From contig CAWGZY010000003.1 of assembly GCA_963827085.1 (NCBI GenBank), forward strand, positions 434,001-498,000: a stretch of 64,000 bases of DNA. Direction: 5' to 3'. The DNA comes from JAGVPT01 sp963827085 (GTDB taxonomy: Bacteria > Bacteroidota > Ignavibacteria > UBA10030 > UBA8401). This document shows positions 28,904-38,045 of the stretch, in pieces; the stretch's first letter is position 1, and every line of letters begins with the position of its first letter. Position numbers and translations under genes: made by a program. The notes under the pieces were generated by a model. The model searched no databases, was not told where the DNA came from, and saw only the letters and a program-made list of their open reading frames with translations.

Positions 28904-29257
28904 TCAAAAGGCATTCTTGTAGTGCGCAAACCTCTTCACTCCATCCTCGTCGACAATTGCAACAACATCGAAACGGCAAGAAACATTGTTCAACTTCTTT
29001 TCCTGAACATAGCCCTCCGCGGTCCGCCGGATCAGGTCTTGCTTCGCCGGCGTGACCGCTTCTTCCGGCGAACCGAACCTGCCATTGCGGCGCAGTTTCA
29101 CTTCGACAAACACCAGGACGTCTCCATCCCTTGCGACAACATCCACTTCGCCATGATCAAAGGTATAATTCCGGTCAAGGATGGCAAATCCCTGCCGCTG
29201 TAGGAACGAAACGGCATTGCGTTCGCCGCTATTCCCGATCGCCCTCGTGGACTTCAT
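28904..29257 (-). CDS. yraN: UPF0102/YraN family endonuclease-fold protein
   Basis: A 117-residue protein of the Holliday-junction-resolvase-like nuclease fold. The core motif is visible: GERNAVSFLQRQGFAILDRN, HGEVDVVARDGDVLVFVEVK (Asp and Glu-x-Lys), then SPEEAVTPAKQDLIRRTAE. The ATG at 29257 is chosen over a TTG 15 bases upstream. The family sits next to rnhB in many genomes, as here, and its cellular role is poorly defined. Confidence 0.9.
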   Translation of the reverse strand: MKSTRAIGNSGERNAVSFLQRQGFAILDRNYTFDHGEVDVVARDGDVLVFVEVKLRRNGRFGSPEEAVTPAKQDLIRRTAEGYVQEKKLNNVSCRFDVVAIVDEDGVKRFAHYKNAF

Positions 29258-29330
29258 CCCCCGTTCTCTCAAAATTGTCCCCCCAAAAAAAACGCAGAAA
29301 TTGATTCTGCATGTTCACGTTGTCATTCTC

Positions 29331-29489
29331 GTGCTGTTTCTCAAAACAAATATTGTGTTTTCCGATAACTAATTCACCGCAAAGGTCGCTAAGGACGCAA
29401 GGATTTCTTATTTTTTTCCACAAAAACTTCTTTGCGATCTTAGCGTCCTTTGCGGTTATGATACAAGATTTAATATCGGAAACGGCACT
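29331..29489. repeat. MITE-like dispersed element, copy 2
   Basis: The ends GTGCTGTTTC and, inverted, AGTGCCGTTTCCGATATTAA, and the inner arms CACCGCAAAGGTCGCTAAGG and AACCGCAAAGGACGCTAAG (inverted), match the element at 15260-15416 through flanks, arms and the final AAGATTTAATAT word. It lies in the gap between yraN and rnhB. Confidence 0.75.
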
Positions 29490-29541
29490 AGCAGCACGAC
29501 CAATCGACGCTCGGAAGATGAAGAAGCCGCGACAGGAATAT

Positions 29542-30210
29542 TCATGCTCTGACTATAATGTCAGTGGAGTCTTCGCTTGGAACATGAAACGTTTTGCGAT
29601 GAATCTCGGAAAGTCCGTACCGTCGAATCGCCGCAACATGCTCCCGGGTACCGTAACCTTTATGTTTTGCGAACCCGTAATTTGGAAATACCATATCGTA
29701 TTCTCTCATGAGTGCGTCACGCGTCGCCTTCGCAATGATCGATGCCGCTGCAATGGAATGAGACAACGTGTCGCCTTTTACGATGTTTTCGACCGGTATA
29801 TTTTCATGGCGAAAAAAATTTCCATCCACAAGAAGCTGTTCCGGCTGAATGCTCAACTGCGCGATGGCTTTGTGCATCGCGAGCATCGATGCCTGCAGGA
29901 TATTGATTCGGTCGATCACGTCATGGCTTACTGTCCCAACACCCACTGCAACTGCCTCCCGGCGGATTACATGATAGAGACCTTCCCGCCTATTTTCTGA
30001 AAGTTTCTTCGAATCATCGACAAAAGGAATACGGACTCCCGGTTTAAAAATAACGGCGGCGGCGACGACGGGTCCGGCAAGCGGACCCCTTCCGGCCTCA
30101 TCGACTCCAGCAACGAGTAGGATATTCCGCTCCCAATACCGTCGCTCGAAACAAAGAAGGTCTTTTATTGTTCTCTTCATTCGAGTGTGAGGTTGCTCGT
30201 TATCTCCCAT
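29542..30210 (-). CDS. rnhB: Ribonuclease HII
   Basis: Removes RNA from RNA-DNA hybrids and single ribonucleotides from DNA. It has 222 residues. Active-site signatures: AGVDEAGRGPLAGPVVAAAV (Asp-Glu), LLVDGN (Asp), VKGDTLSHSIAAASIIAK and RDALM (Asp). A 30-residue N-terminal lead precedes the fold. The ATG is at 30210; an internal ATG 30 bases in is an alternative. Confidence 0.95.
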   Translation of the reverse strand: MGDNEQPHTRMKRTIKDLLCFERRYWERNILLVAGVDEAGRGPLAGPVVAAAVIFKPGVRIPFVDDSKKLSENRREGLYHVIRREAVAVGVGTVSHDVIDRINILQASMLAMHKAIAQLSIQPEQLLVDGNFFRHENIPVENIVKGDTLSHSIAAASIIAKATRDALMREYDMVFPNYGFAKHKGYGTREHVAAIRRYGLSEIHRKTFHVPSEDSTDIIVRA

Positions 30211-30246
30211 CTGAGATATTCCCTTATTCTTGACCGTTAACTCAGT

Positions 30247-31077
30247 CTAGCCCAGATAAATCGCAATTAATCCGACCAGCATGTCGTACTTTAGAATGGT
30301 GCTAAGCCGGTTCAGATTCTTCGGTGTGGCGTCTTTCCACATCGAGAAAAGGCCGTACGCGATAACACAATCGACGCCGACAATAACAATGATAAAGTAG
30401 ACTATCCCATATTGGTGGTTAACAAATGGAATGATCGTTGACCCGACAACGCCGACAAGAAACACCGTTGCGACAATTAAGGCTGATTTCATACCGTACT
30501 TGACCGGAAATGTCTCGGCATGATGGAGCGCGTCGCCTTCGACGTCTTCCATATCCTTTATAAGCTCACGCCCAACATTAATCAAAAACGCAAAGAGCGC
30601 GGGAACTATTGCCCGTTCAATATTTCCAACTGCGGCACCTCCGTAAATAAATGCCATTCCCGTAAGCAGGCCAACTGTTACATTTCCAAAGAGGGGCGTG
30701 CTCTTTAATCTGTAACTATAAAAGAAAATGAGGACGGCAGCGCCGCCTGCAATCGCTTGCGCAATCGAATGTAAAAAAAGATTCAATAACAAACCAACAG
30801 CAGTCAGGAGAACATAGAAAATTGCAGCAGACCGCGGAGATACGGCGCCGCTTGGCAAAGGCCGCGAAGGCTTATTGACGCGGTCGATCTCCATGTCAAA
30901 AATGTCATTAACGACCATGCCGCCGCCGCCGATAAGTCCGGCGGCGAGCGCCGCGAGAGTCATCGCGGGAATGTCATCGGCATTTCCGCCTGCAAGCAAG
31001 CACGAAACAAACACCGACGCAACGGTGATGATAAAATTCGACGGGCGAAGGAGGAGAATGTAGCGACTATTGAACAA
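30247..31077 (-). CDS. UbiA-type prenyltransferase resembling archaeal DGGGP synthase
   Basis: Membrane prenyltransferase of 276 residues with about eight helices. Two Asp-rich motifs bind the prenyl diphosphate: NDIFDMEIDRVNKPSRPLPSG (about 58-78) and KDMEDVEGDALH (about 174-185). The second motif with the preceding INVGRELIKD is close to geranylgeranylglyceryl-phosphate geranylgeranyltransferase of archaea rather than to UbiA or MenA. A menaquinone, heme or chlorophyll-type substrate cannot be excluded. The start is a TTG at 31077 with no good ribosome binding site, so the N-terminus is uncertain. Confidence 0.72.
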   Translation of the reverse strand: MFNSRYILLLRPSNFIITVASVFVSCLLAGGNADDIPAMTLAALAAGLIGGGGMVVNDIFDMEIDRVNKPSRPLPSGAVSPRSAAIFYVLLTAVGLLLNLFLHSIAQAIAGGAAVLIFFYSYRLKSTPLFGNVTVGLLTGMAFIYGGAAVGNIERAIVPALFAFLINVGRELIKDMEDVEGDALHHAETFPVKYGMKSALIVATVFLVGVVGSTIIPFVNHQYGIVYFIIVIVGVDCVIAYGLFSMWKDATPKNLNRLSTILKYDMLVGLIAIYLG

Positions 31078-31163
31078 TGAAATGCGCGTATAAGATTAGT
31101 AAATTCAACGCCCCAGCGTTAACGCTGCAAGCTTCGGTGCTATGATGTATCGTACGGCAGCGA

Positions 31164-32942
31164 TTAAAAATTATTCGCTATCCCAAAATGTATTTTCGCA
31201 GTACTAAATGTATCTCCCTCACCCAACGCAAGGCTAACCTGCAAAATGCCCAGCGACGTATCGAGACGAGTTCCTACTCCATAACCGTACAAAAATTTTT
31301 CCTGAGAAGGAAGAGCGTGAAGGATGTCGGGAGGTTTCGAGAAATAACCGGCATCCACGAAACCGAAAACATTGGAAAGCCGGCCGGTCAAAAAACGATA
31401 TTCGAAATTTGACCAAAGGACCTGCGAACCGTAAAACTGGTTTTCGAGATAACCGCGTACGGTATTCGTCCCTCCGATCTGAAATAAATCGCTCTGCTCC
31501 AACTGGTCTGAAGTAATCTTCTTTCCGTGAAACCCGGCAAACAATACCTGCCTTGTGAAAAGGGTGGCATAGCATTCCATGTCCATCGAAAGCTGCTCGA
31601 CAAGGAAGCTCTGATTCGGTGCAAGCGAAAGATATTGCTCAGGCCCTGTAATTTTTTTTGTACCGCGGCTGTACGCCGTTGCGTAACTGATCCCCGATGT
31701 TGGATTGCGAATGTCGTCGCGCGTATCATAGTGGATTTCGCCTCCCACCGAGAGAACGTTGCTTTCAAACACACTAAAATACGTTAAATTCGCCGAGGGG
31801 ACAACAGACTCCTGGCTGAGGGTGCCGGCGATCGATAGGTCGGTTGTGAGATTGACATCAGCCCGAAAATCAAACCTTGTCTTGATATACGTCGAATCCT
31901 GTTTGCGCTGAAAAATGCCCACCTCGGCGTTCACCGGATAACCGGCGACCCATGGTTCGTCGTAGGTCGCTTCGAGCTGCTGGGTAAATTGAGTCTCCTG
32001 CTGCCAACGTACAACGACTTTCCGACCCGTCCCGAAGAGGTTCCTCATCGACACAAACACATTGCCGGTGAAATATCCGCTTCCCCTTCCGGCTGCTGGA
32101 GGAACATAGCCGACGATGCCGTCGAAATTATTCGTATTCCCTTCCTGCACGGCGATCGATATTCCTCCAGAGACAGTGTCAGCCGAGCCGGGGTCGTGAG
32201 AAAGATACAATTGCGGTTCCCCCACGGAAGAAAAAATTGCGAGCCGTTCGAGCCTTCGCCGGATGCCATCCACTTTCTCCTGGTCGTAGATTTCGGTCGG
32301 GCGAAGGTACGCTTCCCGCGCGATGACATATCCCCGCGTCGACGTATTCCCTTCAACTTTGATTTCAGTAAGAGACACTCGCGGCCCTTCCGTCACGGCA
32401 AGATCAAACGATAATTTTGAAGTGTCGAGAGAATCTATTTGGAGAGAATCGACATGCACTTTTGCCAAAGGATAGCCGCTGTTTTCATACCGGATAAGAA
32501 CATTATCAATATCCTTCTCAAGAGTCGCTTGGTGAAGGAGCGCCCCCGGGACCGTTTCAAATTGACTCCGCATCTCGTCGGGTGAAAAAACCGTCATTCC
32601 GGAAATTCCGATACGCGCAACGAGAGATTGTTTCCCTTCATTCAAGAAAAAATCCAACCCAACGGCTGCACTGTCCGTGGAAAAAGTGCGTTGAACGGAA
32701 TCGACTCTTGCAAAAAAGAATCCCTCCTGCCGATAGTGATCCATCAGCGTTTGAATGGACGTGTCTACCCGCCCTTGTGAAAGCCCGGCTTCGCGGGAAA
32801 AAGGAAGGAATTGAAGCAGCTCTCGTTGCGAGAAATAGTGATTCCCGTAAAACCCTACCGAAACGATTTTTGTCTGGGAAAAAAGAACGCAAGGCAGGAA
32901 TCCCATCACGAGACATACTCCGAGCAATTGTCGGCGGCACAT
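31164..32942 (-). CDS. Omp85/BamA-family outer-membrane protein
   Basis: 592 residues from the ATG at 32942. It has a signal peptide (CLVMGFLPCVLFSQ), POTRA-like repeats (from KIVSVGFYGNHYFSQRELLQF to about 300, including TEIKVEGNTSTRGYVIAREA), then a beta barrel with FQIGGTNTVRGYLENQFYG, the conserved L6-loop region (VRGY), and a last strand ending HFGIANNF with C-terminal Phe. It inserts or secretes outer-membrane proteins. Only about three POTRA domains fit, fewer than BamA of E. coli, so it may be a paralogue (TamA-like). It follows the GWxTD gene by 40 bases. Confidence 0.86.
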   Translation of the reverse strand: MCRRQLLGVCLVMGFLPCVLFSQTKIVSVGFYGNHYFSQRELLQFLPFSREAGLSQGRVDTSIQTLMDHYRQEGFFFARVDSVQRTFSTDSAAVGLDFFLNEGKQSLVARIGISGMTVFSPDEMRSQFETVPGALLHQATLEKDIDNVLIRYENSGYPLAKVHVDSLQIDSLDTSKLSFDLAVTEGPRVSLTEIKVEGNTSTRGYVIAREAYLRPTEIYDQEKVDGIRRRLERLAIFSSVGEPQLYLSHDPGSADTVSGGISIAVQEGNTNNFDGIVGYVPPAAGRGSGYFTGNVFVSMRNLFGTGRKVVVRWQQETQFTQQLEATYDEPWVAGYPVNAEVGIFQRKQDSTYIKTRFDFRADVNLTTDLSIAGTLSQESVVPSANLTYFSVFESNVLSVGGEIHYDTRDDIRNPTSGISYATAYSRGTKKITGPEQYLSLAPNQSFLVEQLSMDMECYATLFTRQVLFAGFHGKKITSDQLEQSDLFQIGGTNTVRGYLENQFYGSQVLWSNFEYRFLTGRLSNVFGFVDAGYFSKPPDILHALPSQEKFLYGYGVGTRLDTSLGILQVSLALGEGDTFSTAKIHFGIANNF

Positions 32943-32982
32943 GATCGGCGATACGGTGGTGTCCACAGAGGCTGCGGCAACA

Positions 32983-34281
32983 CTATTTATTAGCGCGTTG
33001 CACCATATCCCAAATCGGTGTGACGAGCCGGAAATCACCGAAACCAGATTCATCGACGAAAACAATTTGCTTGTCAAAATCGTAATAGGTCCAAATTTCG
33101 TACGGCTTAGAATCAACCTCGAACGGATGACGGTCAACGCTGCTGGGTGCCCCCAGGATGATGTAGACCATGCCCATATCAGTACGCCACCCTTCAGTGA
33201 AATGGGAAAAATGCTCGTTTGCATACAGAACGCGGCCGTAGTATTCTTCCATCCTCTCGTTGTGCTGCGAGCCCGGGCTGGGGTTTCGTTTACGCCAAAA
33301 TTCCTGGAAAAGCTTTTGCTTTTCTTCAAGGGTGGTCGCATCCACCATTGCATCATATTCTTTGCTTGTGGCAATATACTTTGTTTGTTTGATCGCAAGG
33401 TCAATGTCAGCAAGCGTCGACGGCACAATTCCCCATCGCATCACGAATTCACGTTCTTTTTCAGCGATGTATGCCACGGCCGTCTCCGAATTTTGTACCG
33501 TCTGGGCATCAACGTCCAAAAAATATACACCGGCCGGAAACCGCGCGCTGTCTATTTCTGAAATCACCTCCGTCTTTTTCCCGTCCAGGCGGCGGCGCTC
33601 AGCGTGCGAGTACATCGGTTTTTTCTTTTTGTCAAACACCTGATATGTCAGGATGACTGAATCAGCTCCGGTTCTATTGTATACCTCGAAGAAAAAAGAA
33701 AATCCATGAGGAAGATCGTAGAGGTTTCCCGAAACATTCGGAACGATGGTCGATTGCCCTCCCTCAGTCGTTACATGGTTCACGAGCATGATGTCGCTGA
33801 CCGAAAACGGAGTCGCTGCATAATTGGGAACGTTCATTTTCCTGACTTGTGTAAACGCCTTTCCCGATTCGCTTTCACGCAATTCAGTGTGCATCTCATA
33901 GCTGCCGGGAGCCAGCGTAAACGAACCCATGGCGGGACTGAACTCCCTTCTCGATTGCGTCTCATCGAAAGCGCGCAGGCGAATTTCCTTGTTCCAAGTT
34001 TTCTCCATGACTCCGTTCCCATCGTCATTAAGGATGTCAATGGTAATTTCGTACCGCGCAACGAACCCGGAGTCGCGGGCTGCGAACCGCAGCACTTCGA
34101 ACGGAACTTCGGTATAGATGTCAATTCGCGCTGCCGACGAATCGTTCGACTGAAAGCTCATTGCATCAAGATAGAATTCGGGAGTGCCGACGGGGACGCG
34201 ATCTGAACGATTGTCGACCTGAGCTCGGAGAGAACCGATCTGAGCAAAAAAGAAGAATGCACCGATGATGAGTGTTCGCAT
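32983..34281 (-). CDS. GWxTD-domain secreted protein
   Basis: A 432-residue protein with a signal peptide (FFFAQIGSLRAQ), a beta-rich central part (about 30-270, APGSYEMHTELRE, ISEIDSARFPAGVYFLDVD), and a C-terminal GWxTD domain (about 290-425) in which GWRTDMGMVYIILGAPSSVD gives the motif itself (Gly-Trp-x-Thr-Asp). The domain is typical of Bacteroidota/Ignavibacteriota and its function is unknown. It is next to an Omp85 protein, suggesting an envelope role. The ATG is at 34281. Confidence 0.87.
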   Translation of the reverse strand: MRTLIIGAFFFFAQIGSLRAQVDNRSDRVPVGTPEFYLDAMSFQSNDSSAARIDIYTEVPFEVLRFAARDSGFVARYEITIDILNDDGNGVMEKTWNKEIRLRAFDETQSRREFSPAMGSFTLAPGSYEMHTELRESESGKAFTQVRKMNVPNYAATPFSVSDIMLVNHVTTEGGQSTIVPNVSGNLYDLPHGFSFFFEVYNRTGADSVILTYQVFDKKKKPMYSHAERRRLDGKKTEVISEIDSARFPAGVYFLDVDAQTVQNSETAVAYIAEKEREFVMRWGIVPSTLADIDLAIKQTKYIATSKEYDAMVDATTLEEKQKLFQEFWRKRNPSPGSQHNERMEEYYGRVLYANEHFSHFTEGWRTDMGMVYIILGAPSSVDRHPFEVDSKPYEIWTYYDFDKQIVFVDESGFGDFRLVTPIWDMVQRANK

Positions 34282-34313
34282 TTGGGCGGCGCGCCGGAAA
34301 ATAAAATTTTTCT

Positions 34314-35657
34314 TCAGCTGTACACTGCGGTCAAACTGTCTCGCCGTAAAGGTCGAACTCTGCGGCGTCGGTCACCAGGTACATCAACAAATTCGCCGAC
34401 GGAAAGGTGTCGTCCATCTGCCGGCGTGATAAAAATTTCATTGTCTATCTCGGGAGCATCCCACATTGTCCTGCCGATATGCGTACCATCCTCGCACCGC
34501 TCCACAACAGCACGGGCAGTTTTCCCGATGCGCCCTTCGTTTCGTTCGCGTGAAATTTCTTTTTGAACATCCATGATCCTTGCGCGGCGAGCTTCCTTCT
34601 CGTCATGGGGAATCGGATCGCCGAGGCCATACGCCCCGGTCCCGTCCTCTTGCGAGTACGTAAAAACACCCAGCCTGTCAAAGCGAACGGCTTTAATGAA
34701 CTCGACTAACTCCTCGACGTCGTGCTCAGTCTCGGTTGGATAGCCCGTGATGAGCGTCGTCCGCAGCGCGATATCGGGTACTGCCTTCCGCACCGATTCG
34801 ATGAGCGATTCCGTTGCACGCCTCGTTATCCCGCGCCGCATCGATTTAAGGACAGTATCCGAAGCATGCTGTATCGGCATGTCGAGGTACCGGCAAATTT
34901 TCGGGTTTTCCTGAAAAACCTGCAGGATGTCGAGAGGAAATTTTGCAGGGTACACGTACATCAACCGAACCCATTCGAGCTCTTTCACACTGGCCAGAGA
35001 GTTGAGCAGCGACCCAAGCTTCCTTTGACCATAGATATCCATTCCATAGTACGTCGTATCCTGGCCGATCACAATAAGTTCCTTGACTCCTTTGTCGACC
35101 AGTTTCATCACTTCGTCCATGACCTGGCCGGCAGGTTTTGAGCGATGAACACCGCGCATGATCGGAATTGCACAGAATGAACAAGGATTATCGCAGCCTT
35201 CCGAAATTTTCAAGTACGCGGAATAGTGAGGCGTGGAGAGCTGGCGCTCTCCGAGTAATTCATACCTATAATTGCCCCCCAATTCGTTAACGATCATCGG
35301 AACATCATTCGACCCGAAGAAACGGTCGACTTCAGGGATTTCTTTCGCGAGGTCATCGTGGTAGCGTTCGGAAAGGCATCCCATCACGATCACCTTCTCA
35401 AGCTTCCCCTCGTTCTTCAACTTGATCATTTCGAGAATCGTCTCGACAGACTGTTTTTTTGCTTCGTCAATGAACCCGCATGTATTGACGAGCGCGATTG
35501 ATGCTTCCGATACGTCGGAGGTCGCCTCGAGATCATTCCCTTGCAACTGGCTCCAGAGCGCCTCGGAATCGACTTGATTCTTTGCGCAGCCAAGCGTGAT
35601 GATCGCGATCTTCTTGGACGGCTTGTCCACTCCGACTCCTCTTCTCAACTCGTTCAT
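34314..35657 (-). CDS. rimO: Ribosomal protein S12 methylthiotransferase
   Basis: Radical-SAM enzyme that adds a methylthio group to an aspartate of ribosomal protein S12. It has an N-terminal UPF0004 domain (IITLGCAKNQVDSE, NTCGFIDEAKKQS, GCLSERY) with three cluster cysteines, a radical-SAM motif CDNPCSFCAIP (CxxxCxxC), and a C-terminal TRAM domain. NTCGFIDEA and ISEGCDNPCSFC distinguish RimO from MiaB. It has 447 residues; the ATG at 35657 overlaps the cdsA stop by four bases. Confidence 0.94.
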   Translation of the reverse strand: MNELRRGVGVDKPSKKIAIITLGCAKNQVDSEALWSQLQGNDLEATSDVSEASIALVNTCGFIDEAKKQSVETILEMIKLKNEGKLEKVIVMGCLSERYHDDLAKEIPEVDRFFGSNDVPMIVNELGGNYRYELLGERQLSTPHYSAYLKISEGCDNPCSFCAIPIMRGVHRSKPAGQVMDEVMKLVDKGVKELIVIGQDTTYYGMDIYGQRKLGSLLNSLASVKELEWVRLMYVYPAKFPLDILQVFQENPKICRYLDMPIQHASDTVLKSMRRGITRRATESLIESVRKAVPDIALRTTLITGYPTETEHDVEELVEFIKAVRFDRLGVFTYSQEDGTGAYGLGDPIPHDEKEARRARIMDVQKEISRERNEGRIGKTARAVVERCEDGTHIGRTMWDAPEIDNEIFITPADGRHLSVGEFVDVPGDRRRRVRPLRRDSLTAVYS

Positions 35658-36619
35658 GACAGCACGAAGACGTTTAAATAAAGATACAAAATCGGTGAGA
35701 CAAATATCAAGCTATCGAACCTGTCGAACACGCCGCCATGACCGGGGATGAGGGTTGAGGAGTCTTTTACGCCGGCATCCCGCTTAAACAAGGACTCCAC
35801 CAAATCGCCGATCTGTCCGCACAGCCCGATGATGATCCCGATTGTCAACGCCTGATGGAATTGTAGATAGGGGAGGTAAAATTTTTGAGCCGCAATCATC
35901 GTTGCGATTGCCCCGAAGAATCCCCACACAGCACCCTCCCATGTTTTATTCGGACTGACACGGACAAAAAGCTTGTGCCGCCCTGTCGCCACTCCGCCAA
36001 AATACGCTGCCGTGTCGCATATCCAGATGGATGCAAAGATAGCAATAATCGTCAAACCTCCCCATGCGTAGGCGACTGCATGCGGTGAAGCACCGGAATC
36101 ACTGTGTACGCCATTCAGATAATCCCGGACGAGAAACGACGGAAATCCGTTCCCGAATAATTCACGTATGCCGATGAAGGTTCCGAGAAAGACTCCGATA
36201 TACACAACTCCGAGGGCTGTATATCCGGCATTGACGAACACGGATCCCTTGTTTCGAAAGAGCTCGATGATGAGCAGCAGAACTACGAAGAGCAGAAGGA
36301 CAATCAAGACAATCGACGGCGTCGTGAAAAATGGAGCCGTGAATTCTCCATCGAAAAACACGCGCCCGATCAACGATTGAATACGTTCATGAAAGAAAGC
36401 GCCGTTGAGAAATACCGCAGCTGTAATCCCCAGGGTTCGCTGGGGGGATGCTCCTTTCAACACCGCCAGGGCATAGAATTCATTCAACGCGAGCCAAGAA
36501 ACCGCGCAGATAAAAAGAAAAAAAAGAATTCCGCCGTTGTATGAAATAAAAAGAACTGCCGGAATGGCGACGAGCGCGACGAGCACACGGGAAACAAGGT
36601 TCGAAAATTTCGGCGTCAC
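35654..36619 (-). CDS. cdsA: Phosphatidate cytidylyltransferase
   Basis: Makes CDP-diacylglycerol, the precursor of all phospholipid head-group branches. A 321-residue membrane protein with about eight helices. The C-terminal signature is GHGGVFDRFDSLIFVSPI, preceded by SLFKRDAGVKDSSTLIPGHGG, the conserved family pattern with catalytic aspartates. SPNKTWEGAVWGFFGA is the second hallmark. The start is a GTG at 36619 overlapping the upstream stop by four bases. Confidence 0.94.
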   Translation of the reverse strand: MTPKFSNLVSRVLVALVAIPAVLFISYNGGILFFLFICAVSWLALNEFYALAVLKGASPQRTLGITAAVFLNGAFFHERIQSLIGRVFFDGEFTAPFFTTPSIVLIVLLLFVVLLLIIELFRNKGSVFVNAGYTALGVVYIGVFLGTFIGIRELFGNGFPSFLVRDYLNGVHSDSGASPHAVAYAWGGLTIIAIFASIWICDTAAYFGGVATGRHKLFVRVSPNKTWEGAVWGFFGAIATMIAAQKFYLPYLQFHQALTIGIIIGLCGQIGDLVESLFKRDAGVKDSSTLIPGHGGVFDRFDSLIFVSPILYLYLNVFVLS

Positions 36620-37083
36620 GGTTGCCTCCCATCGTGGTTCAAAAACTCTTCAAGCTCCATGTCCTCGATGAGCCGCCGTGCTTCTTCGATCGATTCGGTC
36701 TTAACAAAAATGGATACGGAACGGTCATCCGTGAGAGAACAAAGCTGCGAGAATCTTTTCGTGGAATACTGAAGTGCCGATACTCCATTCAGAGAAAGAT
36801 TTTTTATTATCATGTCTGCTTCAAATTCGGTTGCAACAGCCCCAAGTTTGACGTGGGCAGTTGTCAATTGAGAATGCGTCATATCGTCGCAATACATTTT
36901 AGTTCCATCGGCGGTCGAACAATCACCGCACACCGGCTGGCCGCAAACAACGCAAATGCCGATCGCAATCGTGCCGGGATGGTTTTCACACTCAACTACG
37001 CCGTGCGCACGGAGTCCGTGGCCGCAAGCGGCGCAAAACAATGCCTCCTCGCTACTTGATGCATGGCAACGGGGGCACATCAT
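36616..37083 (-). CDS. Zinc-ribbon and DUF2007-like protein
   Basis: A 155-residue protein. Residues 1-25 form a zinc ribbon (CPRCHASSSEEALFCAACG). Residues 30-65 resemble a B-box-type zinc site (CENHPGTIAIGICVVCGQPVC, GDC, C-x2-M). The C-terminal half (about 78-150) resembles the DUF2007 'signal-transducing' ferredoxin-like fold (FEADMIIKNLSLNGVSALQY, IFVKTESIEEARRLIEDM). It is coupled to genes on both sides by four-base overlaps. The function is unknown; protein or nucleic-acid binding is a guess. Confidence 0.65.
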   Translation of the reverse strand: MMCPRCHASSSEEALFCAACGHGLRAHGVVECENHPGTIAIGICVVCGQPVCGDCSTADGTKMYCDDMTHSQLTTAHVKLGAVATEFEADMIIKNLSLNGVSALQYSTKRFSQLCSLTDDRSVSIFVKTESIEEARRLIEDMELEEFLNHDGRQP

Positions 37084-38045
37084 ACGGCTGCCTCACGGCC
37101 GGCCGGACTGCGGTACCCCGAGGTCGTTTGCCAATAAAAATACATCGTGATAAGAAAGATGATGCCAAAACCGGCCGTCGTCGAAAGAACAAATGTCGCA
37201 GAATAGTCGGACAACGAATTGAACATTGACAATGCCGGCGAGTCTTTTATATCGGATTCATAATACACGCCGATAACGGAAACGAGGTTGTTGATAAAAT
37301 GCGCCGCCATGGGGATCAAAATAGTTTCCGACCTGGCCATGAAAAACCCGAACAGTATCCCAAGCCCGACAAGAGGGACAACAAGAAAAGGGTTTACGTG
37401 GTACAATCCAAAAATTATCCCTGTGAAGACAAACCCCCATTTTTTGTTTGTCGCAAGTGTCAAATTCTTCTGGATTAATCCGCGAAAAAGCAGTTCTTCG
37501 CAGATCGCGGGGGTCAATGCGACAACAATAATGACAAAAAACAATTCAGACGGCGAATGCGCCTGCACCAGCATCGTGTACGTCTCTTCGATCAATTTGC
37601 GGATCGTCTCTAAGAACGGGCGGATAGATTCCGGCAGCGGAATTTTGTCCTGAAAAAAAAGATATCCCTCCATTACCTGCTGAAGGGAAAACACTCCGAC
37701 TGCCGCGAGAACAAACTCCGTCGCTTTCGGAATTCGACCCGGAAGCGAGGAGCGTATTGAGCCATGCTGTACTCTCATCAGAATGAGTGTGGGAATCAAC
37801 AAAAATACAATCTGCGCGAGCATTGTCGCAACCCGCATCCACTGCACATTGTCGCTCGTCACGGATTGGCCGAAAAGCAGAAGCGTTATCCCTCCCCCAA
37901 CCACCTGGTAGAGAAAGAAGATTGCCGCCAAAGCAAGAACGACGAACCCCAAAGGATTCATCCTCAAAACCCTGCTCTCAGGGATTGCAGCGGCAGGTCG
38001 CTCAACGGCGGGGAGGCCAATATTATTTTCGCCTTGTTCGTTCAC
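37080..38045 (-). CDS. CPBP-family intramembrane metalloprotease
   Basis: A 321-residue membrane protein of the CAAX-protease/bacteriocin-processing family. The active-site motifs are present: EELLFRGLIQ (Glu-Glu-x3-Arg), FGLYHVNPF (His) and AAHFINNLVS (His-x3-Asn). About eight helices. A GTG start at 38045. It overlaps the next gene by four bases and the previous by 23, so it is part of one transcript. The substrate is unknown. Confidence 0.85.
   Translation of the reverse strand: MNEQGENNIGLPAVERPAAAIPESRVLRMNPLGFVVLALAAIFFLYQVVGGGITLLLFGQSVTSDNVQWMRVATMLAQIVFLLIPTLILMRVQHGSIRSSLPGRIPKATEFVLAAVGVFSLQQVMEGYLFFQDKIPLPESIRPFLETIRKLIEETYTMLVQAHSPSELFFVIIVVALTPAICEELLFRGLIQKNLTLATNKKWGFVFTGIIFGLYHVNPFLVVPLVGLGILFGFFMARSETILIPMAAHFINNLVSVIGVYYESDIKDSPALSMFNSLSDYSATFVLSTTAGFGIIFLITMYFYWQTTSGYRSPAGREAAV

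Noticed and set aside
32943..33428. N-terminal extension of the Omp85 protein
   Set aside because: Falls inside the GWxTD gene in another frame; a signal peptide starts at 32942.
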